Assembly: GCA_023423995.1 (NCBI GenBank) | Contig: JAFAEL010000101.1 | Span: 1 to 34,903, forward strand | Reading direction: 5' to 3' | Length of the DNA stretch: 34,903 bases | Source: Pseudomonadota bacterium | GTDB lineage: Bacteria; Pseudomonadota; Alphaproteobacteria; Rhizobiales; Beijerinckiaceae | Shown here: positions 16,379-25,006 of the stretch, piece after piece | How the letters are laid out: the number at the start of each line of letters is the position of its first letter | Position numbering within the stretch: the stretch's first letter is position 1 | Made by a program: the position numbers and the translations under genes | The notes under the pieces: model-generated | What the model saw: only the letters and a program-made list of their open reading frames with translations | Database searches by the model: none | Told to the model about the DNA's origin: nothing

Positions 16379-17638
16379 ATGGCAGACGAGAAGAGCGGGT
16401 TCGATGCGACGGCCGGCCGGAGCCGGCGCGACATTCTGAAGGCGGGCGGCTCGACCCTGGCGCTTGCGGCGCTGGGCACGGTCGCGGCCCCGGCAGTACT
16501 TCGCGCGCAGGCACCGGTGATCAAGATCGGCGGCATCGGCCCGCTGACCGGCGCGATCGCCTACAATGGCAATCAGGCGAAGGCCGCGATGCAGTTCGCC
16601 ATTGACGATGCGAATGCCGCCGGCGGCATCAAGAGCATGGGCGGCGCCAAGCTCGAACTCCTGTTCGGCGATGCCGAGTCCCGCCCGGATGTCGGCGCCG
16701 CGCAGGTCGACAAACTCGCAGAGGCAGGTGTCTCGGTCCTCGTCGGCTCCCAGTCGAGCGCGATCAGCCTTGCCACTACGCAAGCTGCGGCGCGCTTCAA
16801 CCTGCCCCAGATCGTGGATGTCGGCACGGCCGATCAGATCGTGCAGCGCGGCCTGCCGAACGTCTTCCGCTTCTCGCCAGGTACGGCGCGCTCGGTGGCT
16901 GAGGGCATCGCGAACCTCAACACGCTGAACGAACAGGCCGGCAAGCCGGTGAAGACGGTCGCCATCGTACACGAGGACGGCCCATTCGGCTCCTCCATGG
17001 CAAAGCTGTTGCAAGAGAAGCTGCCGTCCATCGGCATGAACGTCGTCGAGACGATCAGCCACCCGACGCCGCAGCGCGACTTCACGAACATCGTGCTCCG
17101 CCTGAAGAACGCGAAGCCCGACCTCGTGATGCCCTCGCACTACATCAACGAGTTCATCCTCTTCGCCCGCACGATCCGGCAGCAGCGGTTTGCGCCGAAG
17201 GGCATCTACTCGATCTTCGGCGGCGGGGCCTCCAACATTAAGTTCGTGCGCGAGAACCAGGACGCGGCCCAGTTCGTGATCGACACGAACCACTGGTACG
17301 ATCCGAGAAAGGCCGCCTCGCAGGCGCTCGCCAAGAAGGTCGCGGACGCAAAGCTCGACCTGACCTACGACATCATGGTCGCCTACGGCGCGACGCAGGT
17401 GGCCATCGATGCCATCGAGAAGGCCGGTTCGGCCGACCGGGCCAAGCTGATCGAGACCCTCTCGACCCAGACCTTCGCGGATACCGTGATGCCGTATGGG
17501 CCAATCAAGTTCGTGGGGGGCGACAACACCGGCTCGCATCTCGTCAACCTGCAGGTCCGGGGCGACAAGATCGAGGTCATCTTCCCGAAGGAATACGCCA
17601 CGATCGCGCCGGTATTCCCGATCCCTGAGCGGTCCTGA
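16379..17638 (+). CDS. ABC importer solute-binding protein, branched-chain amino acid type
   Basis: Periplasmic receptor of 419 residues, Peripla_BP_6 (LivK/AmiC-like) fold. It has a Tat signal with SRRDILKAGG (R16-R17), a hydrophobic stretch and a cleavage region near LRAQAP. Mature-domain marks are IKIGGIGPLTGAIAYNG, AQVDKLAEAGVSVLVGSQSS and the second-lobe VKTVAIVHEDGPFGSSMAKLL. ATG 16379 is preceded by AGGGGAAC. In this family ligands include amino acids, amides, urea and aromatic acids. The island context points to a nitrogen-containing cyclic or amide compound, or its acid. A short hairpin separates it from the permease genes, a common way to keep the receptor more abundant. Confidence 0.94.
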   Translation: MADEKSGFDATAGRSRRDILKAGGSTLALAALGTVAAPAVLRAQAPVIKIGGIGPLTGAIAYNGNQAKAAMQFAIDDANAAGGIKSMGGAKLELLFGDAESRPDVGAAQVDKLAEAGVSVLVGSQSSAISLATTQAAARFNLPQIVDVGTADQIVQRGLPNVFRFSPGTARSVAEGIANLNTLNEQAGKPVKTVAIVHEDGPFGSSMAKLLQEKLPSIGMNVVETISHPTPQRDFTNIVLRLKNAKPDLVMPSHYINEFILFARTIRQQRFAPKGIYSIFGGGASNIKFVRENQDAAQFVIDTNHWYDPRKAASQALAKKVADAKLDLTYDIMVAYGATQVAIDAIEKAGSADRAKLIETLSTQTFADTVMPYGPIKFVGGDNTGSHLVNLQVRGDKIEVIFPKEYATIAPVFPIPERS

Positions 17639-17656
17639 CCGGACCTTTTGATTTGT

Positions 17657-17677
17657 GGGCGGGACGATGTCCCGCCC
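17657..17677 (+). terminator. GC-rich hairpin between receptor and permease genes
   Basis: GGGCGGGAC (17657-17665) and GTCCCGCCC (17669-17677) form a perfect 9-bp stem with a 3-base loop, 19 bases after the receptor stop codon. No T-run follows, and the permease genes continue on the same strand. It therefore reads better as a partial terminator or 3'-end stabiliser for the receptor message than as an operon end. Confidence 0.65.
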
Positions 17678-17711
17678 TAGCAACCTCTAGAATTCTGAGG
17701 ATGACCGGCGG

Positions 17712-18581
17712 ATGCTGGGTCTCGTCATACCCGCGATTTTGAGCGGGCTCACCACGGGCGCGGTCTACGCGCTCGTGGCTCTGGGCCTGACCCTGATCTA
17801 CGGCGTTCTTCACATCATCAATTTCGCGCACGGAAGCCTGCTCATGGCAGCGCTCTATGCAGCGCTGTTCATGAACCTGCGGCTGGGCATCGACCCCTAC
17901 GTGGCACTGCCGATCGTGGTCGTCCTGTTCTTCGGGGTGGGCTATGTGCTGCAGCGCTACGTGATCGACACATTCAGCCACGGCCGGGACGCGAACATCC
18001 TCCTCGCCACGCTTGCGCTCTCGATCATCATCGACAACGCCGCGCTGTATTTCTTCACGTCGAACACGCGCACGATCGACGTGCCCTACGCTTTCGAGAT
18101 GATCGAAATCGGGCCGGCCTTCATCCCGCTTCCGAAGGTCGTGGCCTTCGTGGCCGCGCTCGTCTTCGCGGGTCTGTTGTGGCTCCTGATGCGCCACACC
18201 CGGCTGGGTGCCGCGATCCGCGCCGTCGCAATCGAGAAGCGCGGCGCCGAACTCATGGGCATCGACGTCAAGCACACCTACGCGATGTGCTTCGGCATCG
18301 GCACGGCCTGCGTTGCCGCTGCAGCCTGCCTCCTTCTCCCGACCTTCTATGTGACGCCGCAGGTCGGCTATGCGTTCGTGCTGGTCGCCTTCACGACAGT
18401 CGTCCTGGGCGGGATGGGCTCGCTCGGCGGTGCGCTTGTCGCAGGCCTCCTGCTCGGTGTGATCGAAGCTCTCTGCGGACTCTTCCTTGGCGAGACTCTC
18501 GGCCAGATCGGGATCTTCGCCGCCTTCATCCTCACACTGCTTTTCCGGCCCGCGGGCCTCTTTGCTCCGAGAGCTGCCTGA
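17712..18581 (+). CDS. ABC importer permease, LivH type
   Basis: Inner-membrane subunit of 289 residues, BPD_transp_2 family. It shows the LivH N-terminus (SGLTTGAVYALVALGLTLIYG), the HIINFAHGSLLMAALYAA segment, an ATPase-contact loop MRHTRLGAAIRAVAIEKRGAEL and GGMGSLGGALVAGLLLGVIE near the end. About eight membrane helices are expected. ATG 17712 has GAGGATG upstream. Its stop overlaps the LivM-type start by one base (TGATG). Confidence 0.95.
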   Translation: MLGLVIPAILSGLTTGAVYALVALGLTLIYGVLHIINFAHGSLLMAALYAALFMNLRLGIDPYVALPIVVVLFFGVGYVLQRYVIDTFSHGRDANILLATLALSIIIDNAALYFFTSNTRTIDVPYAFEMIEIGPAFIPLPKVVAFVAALVFAGLLWLLMRHTRLGAAIRAVAIEKRGAELMGIDVKHTYAMCFGIGTACVAAAACLLLPTFYVTPQVGYAFVLVAFTTVVLGGMGSLGGALVAGLLLGVIEALCGLFLGETLGQIGIFAAFILTLLFRPAGLFAPRAA

Positions 18582-19573
18582 TGAAACGTCTCGGCCCGGG
18601 CGAAGGTATCGTCGGCATCCTGCTGGTGCTCGCCGCGATTTCTCCTTTCGTCCTTCCGTCGCAGGCCTGGATCGGCTTCGCGGTGAATGCCCTCCTGATC
18701 AGCGTGCTCTCGATCGCCTGGAACGTGACGGGCGGCTTCTGCGGGCAGATGTCGTTCGGCCACGCGGCGCTTTACGGCACCGGCGCCTATGCAGCCGCGC
18801 TCCTGCAACTCCGGCTGGGATTGAACCCCTACCTCGCGGGTGTTTTCGGGATCGCAGCCGGCGCTGCGATGGGCGGCCTGATCGGGACTCTGGCTTTCCG
18901 CTACGGCCTGCGCGGCTCATATTTCGCGCTCGTCACTCTGGCCTTCGCCGAGGTGCTTCGGATTCTGGCGAGTTCGTTCGAGTTCACGGGCGCCGGAAGC
19001 GGCTTGACGCTTCCATTCAAACCTGGCCTGGCGAACTTCCAGTTCGCCGACCGGTACGCCGCCTACGTCTTCGTGCTCATCCTCTGCCTTGCAGCGCTCG
19101 CGGTAGCGGCGGCAGTCAAGGGCTCACGCCTCGGCTCGAACATGATCGCGGTCCGCGAGAACGAAGAAGCCGCGTCCGCGATCGGCATCGACGCTTTCCG
19201 GGTGAAGGTTATCGCGATGATCATCTCGGGCGCGATCGCGGGCGCGGCTGGCGTCGCGTACTTGCAGATCCAGCTCTTCATCGACGCCCCCATCGCCTAC
19301 GGCTCGCTCATCTCAGTCGAGGCGCTCCTCGGACCGATCATCGGCGGGGCCGGCACTCTACTCGGCCCAGTCGTCGGCACCATCGTCCTCCACATCGTCG
19401 GCGAGGTCGTGAAAAACGGTGTCGGCGGCGCCCCAGGCCTCAATCTCGTCTTTTACGGGATCGTCCTCCTGCTCATCCTGCGTTTCCTGCCCAACGGCTT
19501 GATGGGGCTCGCGAGCCATTTGCGCTGGCCAGTTCGTGAGACGGCGATTGCCCGCTCCGCGGAGGCCCGCTGA
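18581..19573 (+). CDS. ABC importer permease, LivM type
   Basis: Second permease of the branched-chain-type importer, 330 residues. Characteristic stretches are AWNVTGGFCGQMSFGHAALYG, RYGLRGSYFALVTLAFAEVLR, the coupling loop SRLGSNMIAVRENEEAASAIG and GGAGTLLGPVVGTIVLH. The start is placed at ATG 18581, overlapping the preceding stop. The frame itself is open further upstream inside livH-type sequence, but that part is a shadow. The stop overlaps the next ATG as TGATG, so translation of the three genes is coupled. Confidence 0.95.
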   Translation: MKRLGPGEGIVGILLVLAAISPFVLPSQAWIGFAVNALLISVLSIAWNVTGGFCGQMSFGHAALYGTGAYAAALLQLRLGLNPYLAGVFGIAAGAAMGGLIGTLAFRYGLRGSYFALVTLAFAEVLRILASSFEFTGAGSGLTLPFKPGLANFQFADRYAAYVFVLILCLAALAVAAAVKGSRLGSNMIAVRENEEAASAIGIDAFRVKVIAMIISGAIAGAAGVAYLQIQLFIDAPIAYGSLISVEALLGPIIGGAGTLLGPVVGTIVLHIVGEVVKNGVGGAPGLNLVFYGIVLLLILRFLPNGLMGLASHLRWPVRETAIARSAEAR

Positions 19574-20328
19574 TGCTTTCCGCACGTGGCATCACCAAGC
19601 GCTTCGGCGGGCTCCTTGCCATCAGCGACGCCTCGCTGGAGGTCGCGGAGGGCAAGATCGTCGCCCTCATCGGCCCGAACGGCGCCGGCAAGACTACCTT
19701 CTTCGCCGCCATGGCGGGCTTCCTGAAGCCTGATGCGGGCGCCGTGACCTTCCGGGGAACGCGGATCGACGGCATGGCGCCGCACCAGATCTGCAAGCTC
19801 GGCCTGACCCGCACCTTCCAGATCGTCCAGCCCTTCGCCGGCCTCACCGTCCGCGAGAACATCGCCTGCGGGGCCCATCTCCATCACCCGAAGAGAAGCG
19901 ACGCACTCGCCCGAGCGGCCGAGATCGCCGCCCAGGTCGGCATGGAACACATGCTCGACCAGCCGGCGCAGGACCTCACGGTAGCGGGCCGGAAGCGGCT
20001 GGAACTCGCCCGCGCGCTTGCGACCGAGCCTAAGCTGCTCCTTCTCGACGAGGTGATGGCCGGACTGATCCCGAGCGAGGTGGCCGAGATCATCCCCACC
20101 ATCCGCAAGATCCGAGATGCCGGCGTGACGATCCTTCTCATCGAGCACGTCATGCAGGCCGTGATGAGCCTCTCCGAAGAGGCCTACGTTCTCAATCAGG
20201 GCCGAATGATCGCCCATGGCACCCCGCAGGAACTCGTCCGCGATCCCCAAGTGATCGAGGCCTATCTCGGGCATGGAGCGGCCGAACGCCTCCACGCGAA
20301 CCAGGCGGGAGCCCAGGCACATGCTTGA
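19573..20328 (+). CDS. ABC importer ATP-binding protein, LivG type
   Basis: ATPase subunit, 251 residues. Walker A is GPNGAGKTT (34-42), Walker B is LLLLDEVMAGL, and the H-loop is in LLIEHVMQAVMSL. The ABC signature is degenerate: LTVAGRKRLELARAL in place of LSxGQ. This form is familiar in rhizobial LivG-like proteins and need not mean loss of activity. The C-terminal DPQVIEAYLGHG is typical of LivG. ATG 19573 overlaps the LivM-type stop, and the gene overlaps the LivF-type start by eight bases. Confidence 0.95.
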   Translation: MLSARGITKRFGGLLAISDASLEVAEGKIVALIGPNGAGKTTFFAAMAGFLKPDAGAVTFRGTRIDGMAPHQICKLGLTRTFQIVQPFAGLTVRENIACGAHLHHPKRSDALARAAEIAAQVGMEHMLDQPAQDLTVAGRKRLELARALATEPKLLLLDEVMAGLIPSEVAEIIPTIRKIRDAGVTILLIEHVMQAVMSLSEEAYVLNQGRMIAHGTPQELVRDPQVIEAYLGHGAAERLHANQAGAQAHA

Positions 20329-21022
20329 GATCTCGGGCCTTAAGGCCGGCTATGGGCCGGTCACCATCCTCCACGATATCGAGATGTCGATCGCCGCTGG
20401 CGAGATCGTCGCGGTGCTCGGCTCGAACGGCGTCGGCAAGACGACGCTGAACAACGTCATCAGCGGGATCGTGAAGCCGCGCGCCGGCACTCTTCGGTTC
20501 GACGGCCATGACATCACCGGAAAGCGTCCGAAAGACATCGTCGCGATGGGCCTCGCCCAGGTACCGGAAGGCCGGAAGATCTTCCCCAACTTGACCGTAC
20601 GAGAGAACCTGGAACTTGGCGCCTTCCGCCGGGCAAACGCGAACCGTGCCCGCAATTTCGAGCGGATGTGCACGATCTTCCCGCGGCTGCGGGAACGCCT
20701 GAACCAACGCGCCGGCACGCTCTCCGGCGGCGAGCAGCAGATGCTCGCGATCGGCCGAGGGCTGATGTCGGAGCCCAAGCTCGTGATCCTCGACGAACCC
20801 TCCCTCGGGCTTTCGCCGCTCCTCGTGGAGGAGATGTTCTCGCTCATCCAGACGATCAACAAGGACGGCCTTGCCGTGCTGCTGGTCGAGCAGAACGTCG
20901 TTCAGTCGCTTGCCATCTCGTCGCGAACCTACGTGCTCGAGCAAGGCCGGTTCGCGATCGTCGGGAGGTCCTCCGACGTCCTGAACGACCCGAAGCTGCG
21001 CCAGACATATCTCGGGCTCTGA
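20321..21022 (+). CDS. ABC importer ATP-binding protein, LivF type
   Basis: Second ATPase, 233 residues from ATG 20321 (MLEISGLKAGYG). The frame is open 16 codons further upstream, but that part only overlaps the LivG-type gene. Walker A is GSNGVGKTT (34-42), signature LSGGEQQML, Walker B LVILDEPSLGLSP, H-loop LLVEQNVVQSL. The C-terminus DPKLRQTYLGL is the usual LivF ending. GGGAG lies upstream of the ATG. It completes the five-subunit importer of the island. Confidence 0.95.
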   Translation: MLEISGLKAGYGPVTILHDIEMSIAAGEIVAVLGSNGVGKTTLNNVISGIVKPRAGTLRFDGHDITGKRPKDIVAMGLAQVPEGRKIFPNLTVRENLELGAFRRANANRARNFERMCTIFPRLRERLNQRAGTLSGGEQQMLAIGRGLMSEPKLVILDEPSLGLSPLLVEEMFSLIQTINKDGLAVLLVEQNVVQSLAISSRTYVLEQGRFAIVGRSSDVLNDPKLRQTYLGL

Positions 21023-21061
21023 AACCCGGACCCACAAACGAACCAAGAAAAGGTGCGCCCC

Positions 21062-21952
21062 TTGTCCACTCGCCCAACCACTCGCCTTCGCGAGCTTCTC
21101 GCCCGTCCCGGCGCCGTGATGGCTCCCGGGGTCGTGGACCCGCTCTACGCCCGCCTCGTCGCGAAGCACGGCTTCGATGCCATGTACATGACCGGGGCCG
21201 GCACCTCGGCGACGCGGCTCGGCATGCCGGATATCGGGCTCCTGACCCTGACCGAGATGGTCGATAATGCGGCCCGGATCGCGGCCGTGTCCGACATCCC
21301 GCTGATCGCGGATGCCGACAACGGCTTCGGCGGCCCGTTCAACGTCCGCCGCGCGATCCAGGATTACGAACGCGCCGGCGTTGCGGCTATCCACATGGAG
21401 GACCAGGTGCTGCCGAAGCGCTGTGGCCACCTTGCCGGCAAGCAGCTCGTCTCGGCGGAGGAGATGGTCGCGAAGATCAAGGCCGCGACCGATGCCCGCC
21501 GCGATCAGGATTTCGTCATCATCGCCCGCACTGATGCGATCGCGGTGGACGGCTACGAGGCCGCGCTCGAGCGGGCCGAGATGTACCGGGAGGCGGGCGC
21601 AGACGTGCTCTTCGTCGAGGCGCCGAGCTACGAGCAGCTCGAAGGCATCAACAAGCGCCTCAACTATCCCACGCTCTACAACATGGCCACGAGCGGGAAG
21701 ACGCCGTTCCTGAAGCGCGAGGAGATCGAGGCCTTCGGGTTCAAGATCATCCTCTTCCCGAACTGGCTTCTTCTCTCCGCCATCAAGGCCGCCGACGGCG
21801 CGCTGGAGATCCTCAAGCGCGAGGGGACGATTGCGAGCCTCGCGCCACAGGTGCCTTCCTTCCAGGAGTTCTTCGACCTTGTCGGGATGCAGGAGGTGCG
21901 GGCACTCGAAGCGCGCTACGGCGTGCCGGAGAAGGCTCGGACCGACTACTGA
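21062..21952 (+). CDS. Isocitrate lyase / PEP mutase superfamily lyase (dimethylmalate lyase / methylisocitrate lyase type)
   Basis: A cytosolic Mg-dependent lyase of 296 residues. Visible active-site parts are the metal-binding ADADNGFGG (D84, D86), the EDQ segment and the lyase-type KRCGH loop with catalytic Cys at residue 121, followed by LAGKQLVS. A KRCGH loop marks C-C bond-cleaving members such as methylisocitrate lyase and 2,3-dimethylmalate lyase, as opposed to phosphonate-forming PEP mutase. I chose TTG 21062, which has AAAGGTG six bases upstream; GTG 21053 is the alternative. Downstream of an aconitase-family hydratase in pathway terms, cleavage of a 2-hydroxy-diacid to pyruvate plus a short acid is the natural prediction. 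The precise substrate is not known. Confidence 0.9.
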   Translation: MSTRPTTRLRELLARPGAVMAPGVVDPLYARLVAKHGFDAMYMTGAGTSATRLGMPDIGLLTLTEMVDNAARIAAVSDIPLIADADNGFGGPFNVRRAIQDYERAGVAAIHMEDQVLPKRCGHLAGKQLVSAEEMVAKIKAATDARRDQDFVIIARTDAIAVDGYEAALERAEMYREAGADVLFVEAPSYEQLEGINKRLNYPTLYNMATSGKTPFLKREEIEAFGFKIILFPNWLLLSAIKAADGALEILKREGTIASLAPQVPSFQEFFDLVGMQEVRALEARYGVPEKARTDY

Positions 21953-21964
21953 GCGCAGACGCGA

Positions 21965-23368
21965 ATGGCCATCCGCCCTGCCTCCAAGGCCCCATTCGAG
22001 TACAGCGTCCCGCTCGTCGTGATTGGGGCGGGGGCCTGCGGGCTCACAGCAGCCCTTTCGGCACATGAGCAGGGCATAGGCGTTCTCGTGCTAGAGCGCG
22101 ATTCCCGCCCATCGGGCTCAACGTCGCTTTCGGCCGGTCTCATCCCGGCCGCCGGCACTCGGTTCCAGCGCGAGAAGGGGATCGAGGACAGCCCGGAGCT
22201 TTTCGCGGCCGATCTCGCGGCCAAGGCACATGGCGAGAACGATCCGGCCGTCGTGCGAGCGGTCGCCGAGGCATCCGGTCCGACGATCGACTGGCTGGCT
22301 GAATCGCAGGGGCTCGAGCTCCACCTCGTCGAAGGCTTCACCTACCCGGGCCATTCTCGGCTCCGGATGCATGGACCGAAGTCGCAGACCGGTGCCGATC
22401 TCGAGGCGATGCTCCTCGGTGCCGCTGAGCGTGCCGGGATCGACATCCTGACGAATGCTTCGGTCGAGGATCTCTTCGCGGATGAGACCGGCCGCATCGT
22501 AGCCGTTGCCGCGAAGCGGCCCGACGGTACGGAGGAGATCGTAGGCTGCGAGGCCGTGATCCTCGCCTGCAATGGCTTTGGCGGGAATCCGGATCTCGTG
22601 CGCCGCCACATCCCCGAGATGGCAGAGGCCGAGTATTGCGGTCATACCTCCAACACCGGCGACGCTCTCGCATGGGGTCAAGCGCTAGGGGCTGCGACGG
22701 GCGATCTCGCCTCCTATCAGGGGCACGGCTCGGTGCCGCGGCCGCATTCAGCGCCGCTGACCTGGGCGGTGATCACGCTCGGTGGCTTCCAGGTGAACCG
22801 GGATGGCAGGCGCTTCGCCAACGAGATGCGTGGCTACTCCGAGCACGCGGAGGAGGTTCTCAAGCAGCCCGGCCGCTTCGCCTGGGACATCTACGACGGG
22901 CGCTGCGAGGCCCCTGCCCTCGCCTTCCACGACTACAAGGAATTCAAGCGGCTCGGCGCGATTAAAGAGGCCGGCAGCATCTCCGAACTCGCCGCAGTCA
23001 CCGCCATCCCGGAGGAAGCGCTCGCCAAGACGCTTGCCGAGGTCCAGGGCTACGCGCACGGGGGAGGCACGGACCCGTTCGGGCGGGACTTCACCGCCAA
23101 TCCGCCCCTCTCCCCACCTTACCGTGCCGCGAAGATCACCGGTGCACTCTTTCACACGCAGGGGGGGCTTGCGATCGACGCTGAGGCCCAGGTGCTGCGG
23201 CCCGACGGAACGAGGCTGCCCAACCTTTTTGCAGGTGGCGGCGCCGCGCGCGGTCTCTCCGGCCCCTCATCCTGGGGTTATCTCTCGGGCAACGGGCTTC
23301 TCTCGGCGACAGTGCTCGGCCGCATCGCTGGCCTCGCAGCGGCGCGGCTGGTGAGCCCCGGTGCCTGA
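21965..23368 (+). CDS. FAD-dependent oxidoreductase, fumarate reductase / 3-ketosteroid dehydrogenase-like
   Basis: A 467-residue flavoprotein of the FAD_binding_2 family. The dinucleotide fold is PLVVIGAGACGLTAALSA (GAGACG at 21-26). Other family parts are SGSTSLSAGLIPAAGT, the FAD loop VILACNGFGGNPDLV, GGFQVNRDGRRFANE, FHTQGGLAIDAEAQVL and the C-terminal FAGGGAARGLSG...SGNGLLSATVLG. There is no signal peptide, heme motif or membrane segment, so it acts in the cytosol. Members reduce activated C=C bonds or dehydrogenate adjacent to a carbonyl. In this island it could saturate or desaturate a maleate- or succinate-type intermediate. The start ATG 21965 has only a weak ribosome site; 12 bases separate it from the lyase gene. 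Confidence 0.9.
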   Translation: MAIRPASKAPFEYSVPLVVIGAGACGLTAALSAHEQGIGVLVLERDSRPSGSTSLSAGLIPAAGTRFQREKGIEDSPELFAADLAAKAHGENDPAVVRAVAEASGPTIDWLAESQGLELHLVEGFTYPGHSRLRMHGPKSQTGADLEAMLLGAAERAGIDILTNASVEDLFADETGRIVAVAAKRPDGTEEIVGCEAVILACNGFGGNPDLVRRHIPEMAEAEYCGHTSNTGDALAWGQALGAATGDLASYQGHGSVPRPHSAPLTWAVITLGGFQVNRDGRRFANEMRGYSEHAEEVLKQPGRFAWDIYDGRCEAPALAFHDYKEFKRLGAIKEAGSISELAAVTAIPEEALAKTLAEVQGYAHGGGTDPFGRDFTANPPLSPPYRAAKITGALFHTQGGLAIDAEAQVLRPDGTRLPNLFAGGGAARGLSGPSSWGYLSGNGLLSATVLGRIAGLAAARLVSPGA

Positions 23369-23410
23369 TCCGAGCCCCTCAGCTTACGGCAGGCCGTCCG
23401 TTGGAGAACA

Positions 23411-24184
23411 ATGATGCCTAGAGTTCTGGTGATCGTTCCGTTCCCGATGGACGAGGCCGATCTCGCCAACCGCCGCGAGCAGCTCGGCACGCTCAATCTC
23501 GGGGATGGGATGACTTTCGACTACCGTCCGGTCCGTTTCGCCCCCGCGAACTATACCAGCCACCACGACTTCTCGCTCGCCGACCTCTCGATTCTGGAGG
23601 CCGGGATCGATGCCGAGCGCGAGGGCTATGACGCCGTCTGCATCGACACGATGAGCGACAGCGGCCTGTCGGCCCTGCGCTCGGTCCTGAACATTCCCGT
23701 GATCGGGCCCGGCCGTCACGCCATGCTGGCGGCGCTAATGCTCGGCGAGCGCTTCTCGATCCTCGTCATGTGGGACCGCTGGAAGCCGCTCTACGCCAAG
23801 ACGCTCGGCGAGCTTGGCCTCGAAAAGAAGTGCGCCTCGATCCGCTCCATTGGGGTCGAGCCGAACAACCGTTCGCTCCTCGCCGGTAAGGAGGACGACG
23901 TATTCCCGAAGCTCGAAGCTGCCGCCACGCGCTGCATCGAGGAGGATGGGGCGGACGCCATCATCCTCGGCTCGACGACGATGCACCAGGCCCACGCCTA
24001 TCTGGCGGAGCGCCTGCCGGTGCCGGTGATCAATCCCGGCCCCCTCACCTACCGGCTCGCTGACGCCGCCCTAAAGCTCGGGCTGACCCATAGCCGGAAG
24101 ACCTATCCGACCCCGCTGGCGCCGAAGCGCGACATGATCAAGGCGATCGGCGACGCGGCCGTCGCCGCGGCCCAGGCGAGGTGA
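23411..24184 (+). CDS. Asp/Glu/hydantoin racemase-family protein without catalytic cysteines, paralogue 1
   Basis: A 257-residue protein with the Asp/Glu racemase fold, nearest to hydantoin/allantoin racemases. Two conserved cysteines normally perform the chemistry. The first lies in a CFxDPGL motif; here the matching segment is DTMSDSGL, with Thr80 at the Cys position. The second lies in LGCxGM; here it is ILGSTTM, with Ser188. A nearby Cys77 precedes the first site but is out of register. The fold is otherwise well kept (IPVIGPGRHAM, VPVINPGPLTYRL). It is unlikely to be a standard cysteine racemase. GGAGAA precedes ATG 23411; ATG 23414 is equally possible. A second copy follows after four bases. 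Confidence 0.88.
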   Translation: MMPRVLVIVPFPMDEADLANRREQLGTLNLGDGMTFDYRPVRFAPANYTSHHDFSLADLSILEAGIDAEREGYDAVCIDTMSDSGLSALRSVLNIPVIGPGRHAMLAALMLGERFSILVMWDRWKPLYAKTLGELGLEKKCASIRSIGVEPNNRSLLAGKEDDVFPKLEAAATRCIEEDGADAIILGSTTMHQAHAYLAERLPVPVINPGPLTYRLADAALKLGLTHSRKTYPTPLAPKRDMIKAIGDAAVAAAQAR

Positions 24185-24188
24185 CGCC

Positions 24189-24989
24189 ATGACGACCAGA
24201 CGCATCCTCGTCATCGTCCCATTCGCGCTCGACGCGGAGGGCGTAAAGCGGCGCGAGACCCAGGGCGGCTATGTCCAGCTCGATGCCGGCACCGAGCTGA
24301 CTTATCGGCCCGTGGCCTGCGGGCCGACCTCCTTCATGAGCCCGCACGATTGGACGCTGATGGACATGGCCATCTTCGAGGCCGGAATGAGCGCCGAAGA
24401 GGACGGGTTCGACGCGGTCTGCATCGACACCATGAGCGACAGCGGCATGCAGGCGCTGCGTTCCGTGCTGTCGATCCCGGTCATCTCGCCCGGCCGCGCT
24501 TCCATGCTGTATGCGCTCACGCTCGGCTCGAAGTTCTCGATCCTGGCGCAGTGGGAGCCGGCGATCGTCCGCTATAAGAAGGCAGTCGTCGAGTACGGCC
24601 TTAAAGACCAGTGCGCCTCCATCCGGTCCTTCGACACGCCGCCGGACTTCGCGGCCCTGCTCGACGGCAAGGAGGAGGCGGTGTTCCCCCGCATGCTGGA
24701 CGCTGCCAAACGCTGCATTGAGGAGGACGGCGCCGAGGTGATCTGCCTCGGCTCGACGACCATGCACCAGGCTGCGGCCTACCTAGCCGAGATGCTGCCC
24801 GTGCCCGTGATCAATCCCGGCCCGCTGACCTACAAGCTCGCCGAGACACTCCTGGCTCTCGGCCTGAAGCAAGGCCGGCGGGCCTACCCGTCGCCCGTGG
24901 TACGAAAGGACGATCTGATCCACGCGATGATGAAGGGCGGGGCCGCGCAGGAGAGGGCGAGCCGCCAGGCGGCCGGGCAACCCGGCTGA
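24189..24989 (+). CDS. Asp/Glu/hydantoin racemase-family protein without catalytic cysteines, paralogue 2
   Basis: A 266-residue tandem paralogue of the preceding gene, sharing long stretches such as VCIDTMSDSG, EDGAEVICLGSTTMHQA and VPVINPGPLTYKL. The two catalytic positions carry the same replacements, Thr81 and Ser189, so the change predates the duplication and has been kept in both copies. Conservation of these motifs in both suggests a shared, altered active site, perhaps in a heteromeric enzyme. The C-terminal tail (ERASRQAAGQPG) is extended and polar. ATG 24189 lies four bases after the previous stop with GAGG upstream. It could be an isomerase, a decarboxylase relative or a binding protein; the sequence does not decide. 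Confidence 0.88.
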   Translation: MTTRRILVIVPFALDAEGVKRRETQGGYVQLDAGTELTYRPVACGPTSFMSPHDWTLMDMAIFEAGMSAEEDGFDAVCIDTMSDSGMQALRSVLSIPVISPGRASMLYALTLGSKFSILAQWEPAIVRYKKAVVEYGLKDQCASIRSFDTPPDFAALLDGKEEAVFPRMLDAAKRCIEEDGAEVICLGSTTMHQAAAYLAEMLPVPVINPGPLTYKLAETLLALGLKQGRRAYPSPVVRKDDLIHAMMKGGAAQERASRQAAGQPG

Positions 24990-25006
24990 CGAGGCTGTTG
25001 GAACGG

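Noticed and set aside
20192..22066. Minus-strand frame of 624 codons opposite LivF and the lyase gene.
   Set aside because: It spans three well-supported plus-strand genes and has no recognisable domain or ribosome site.
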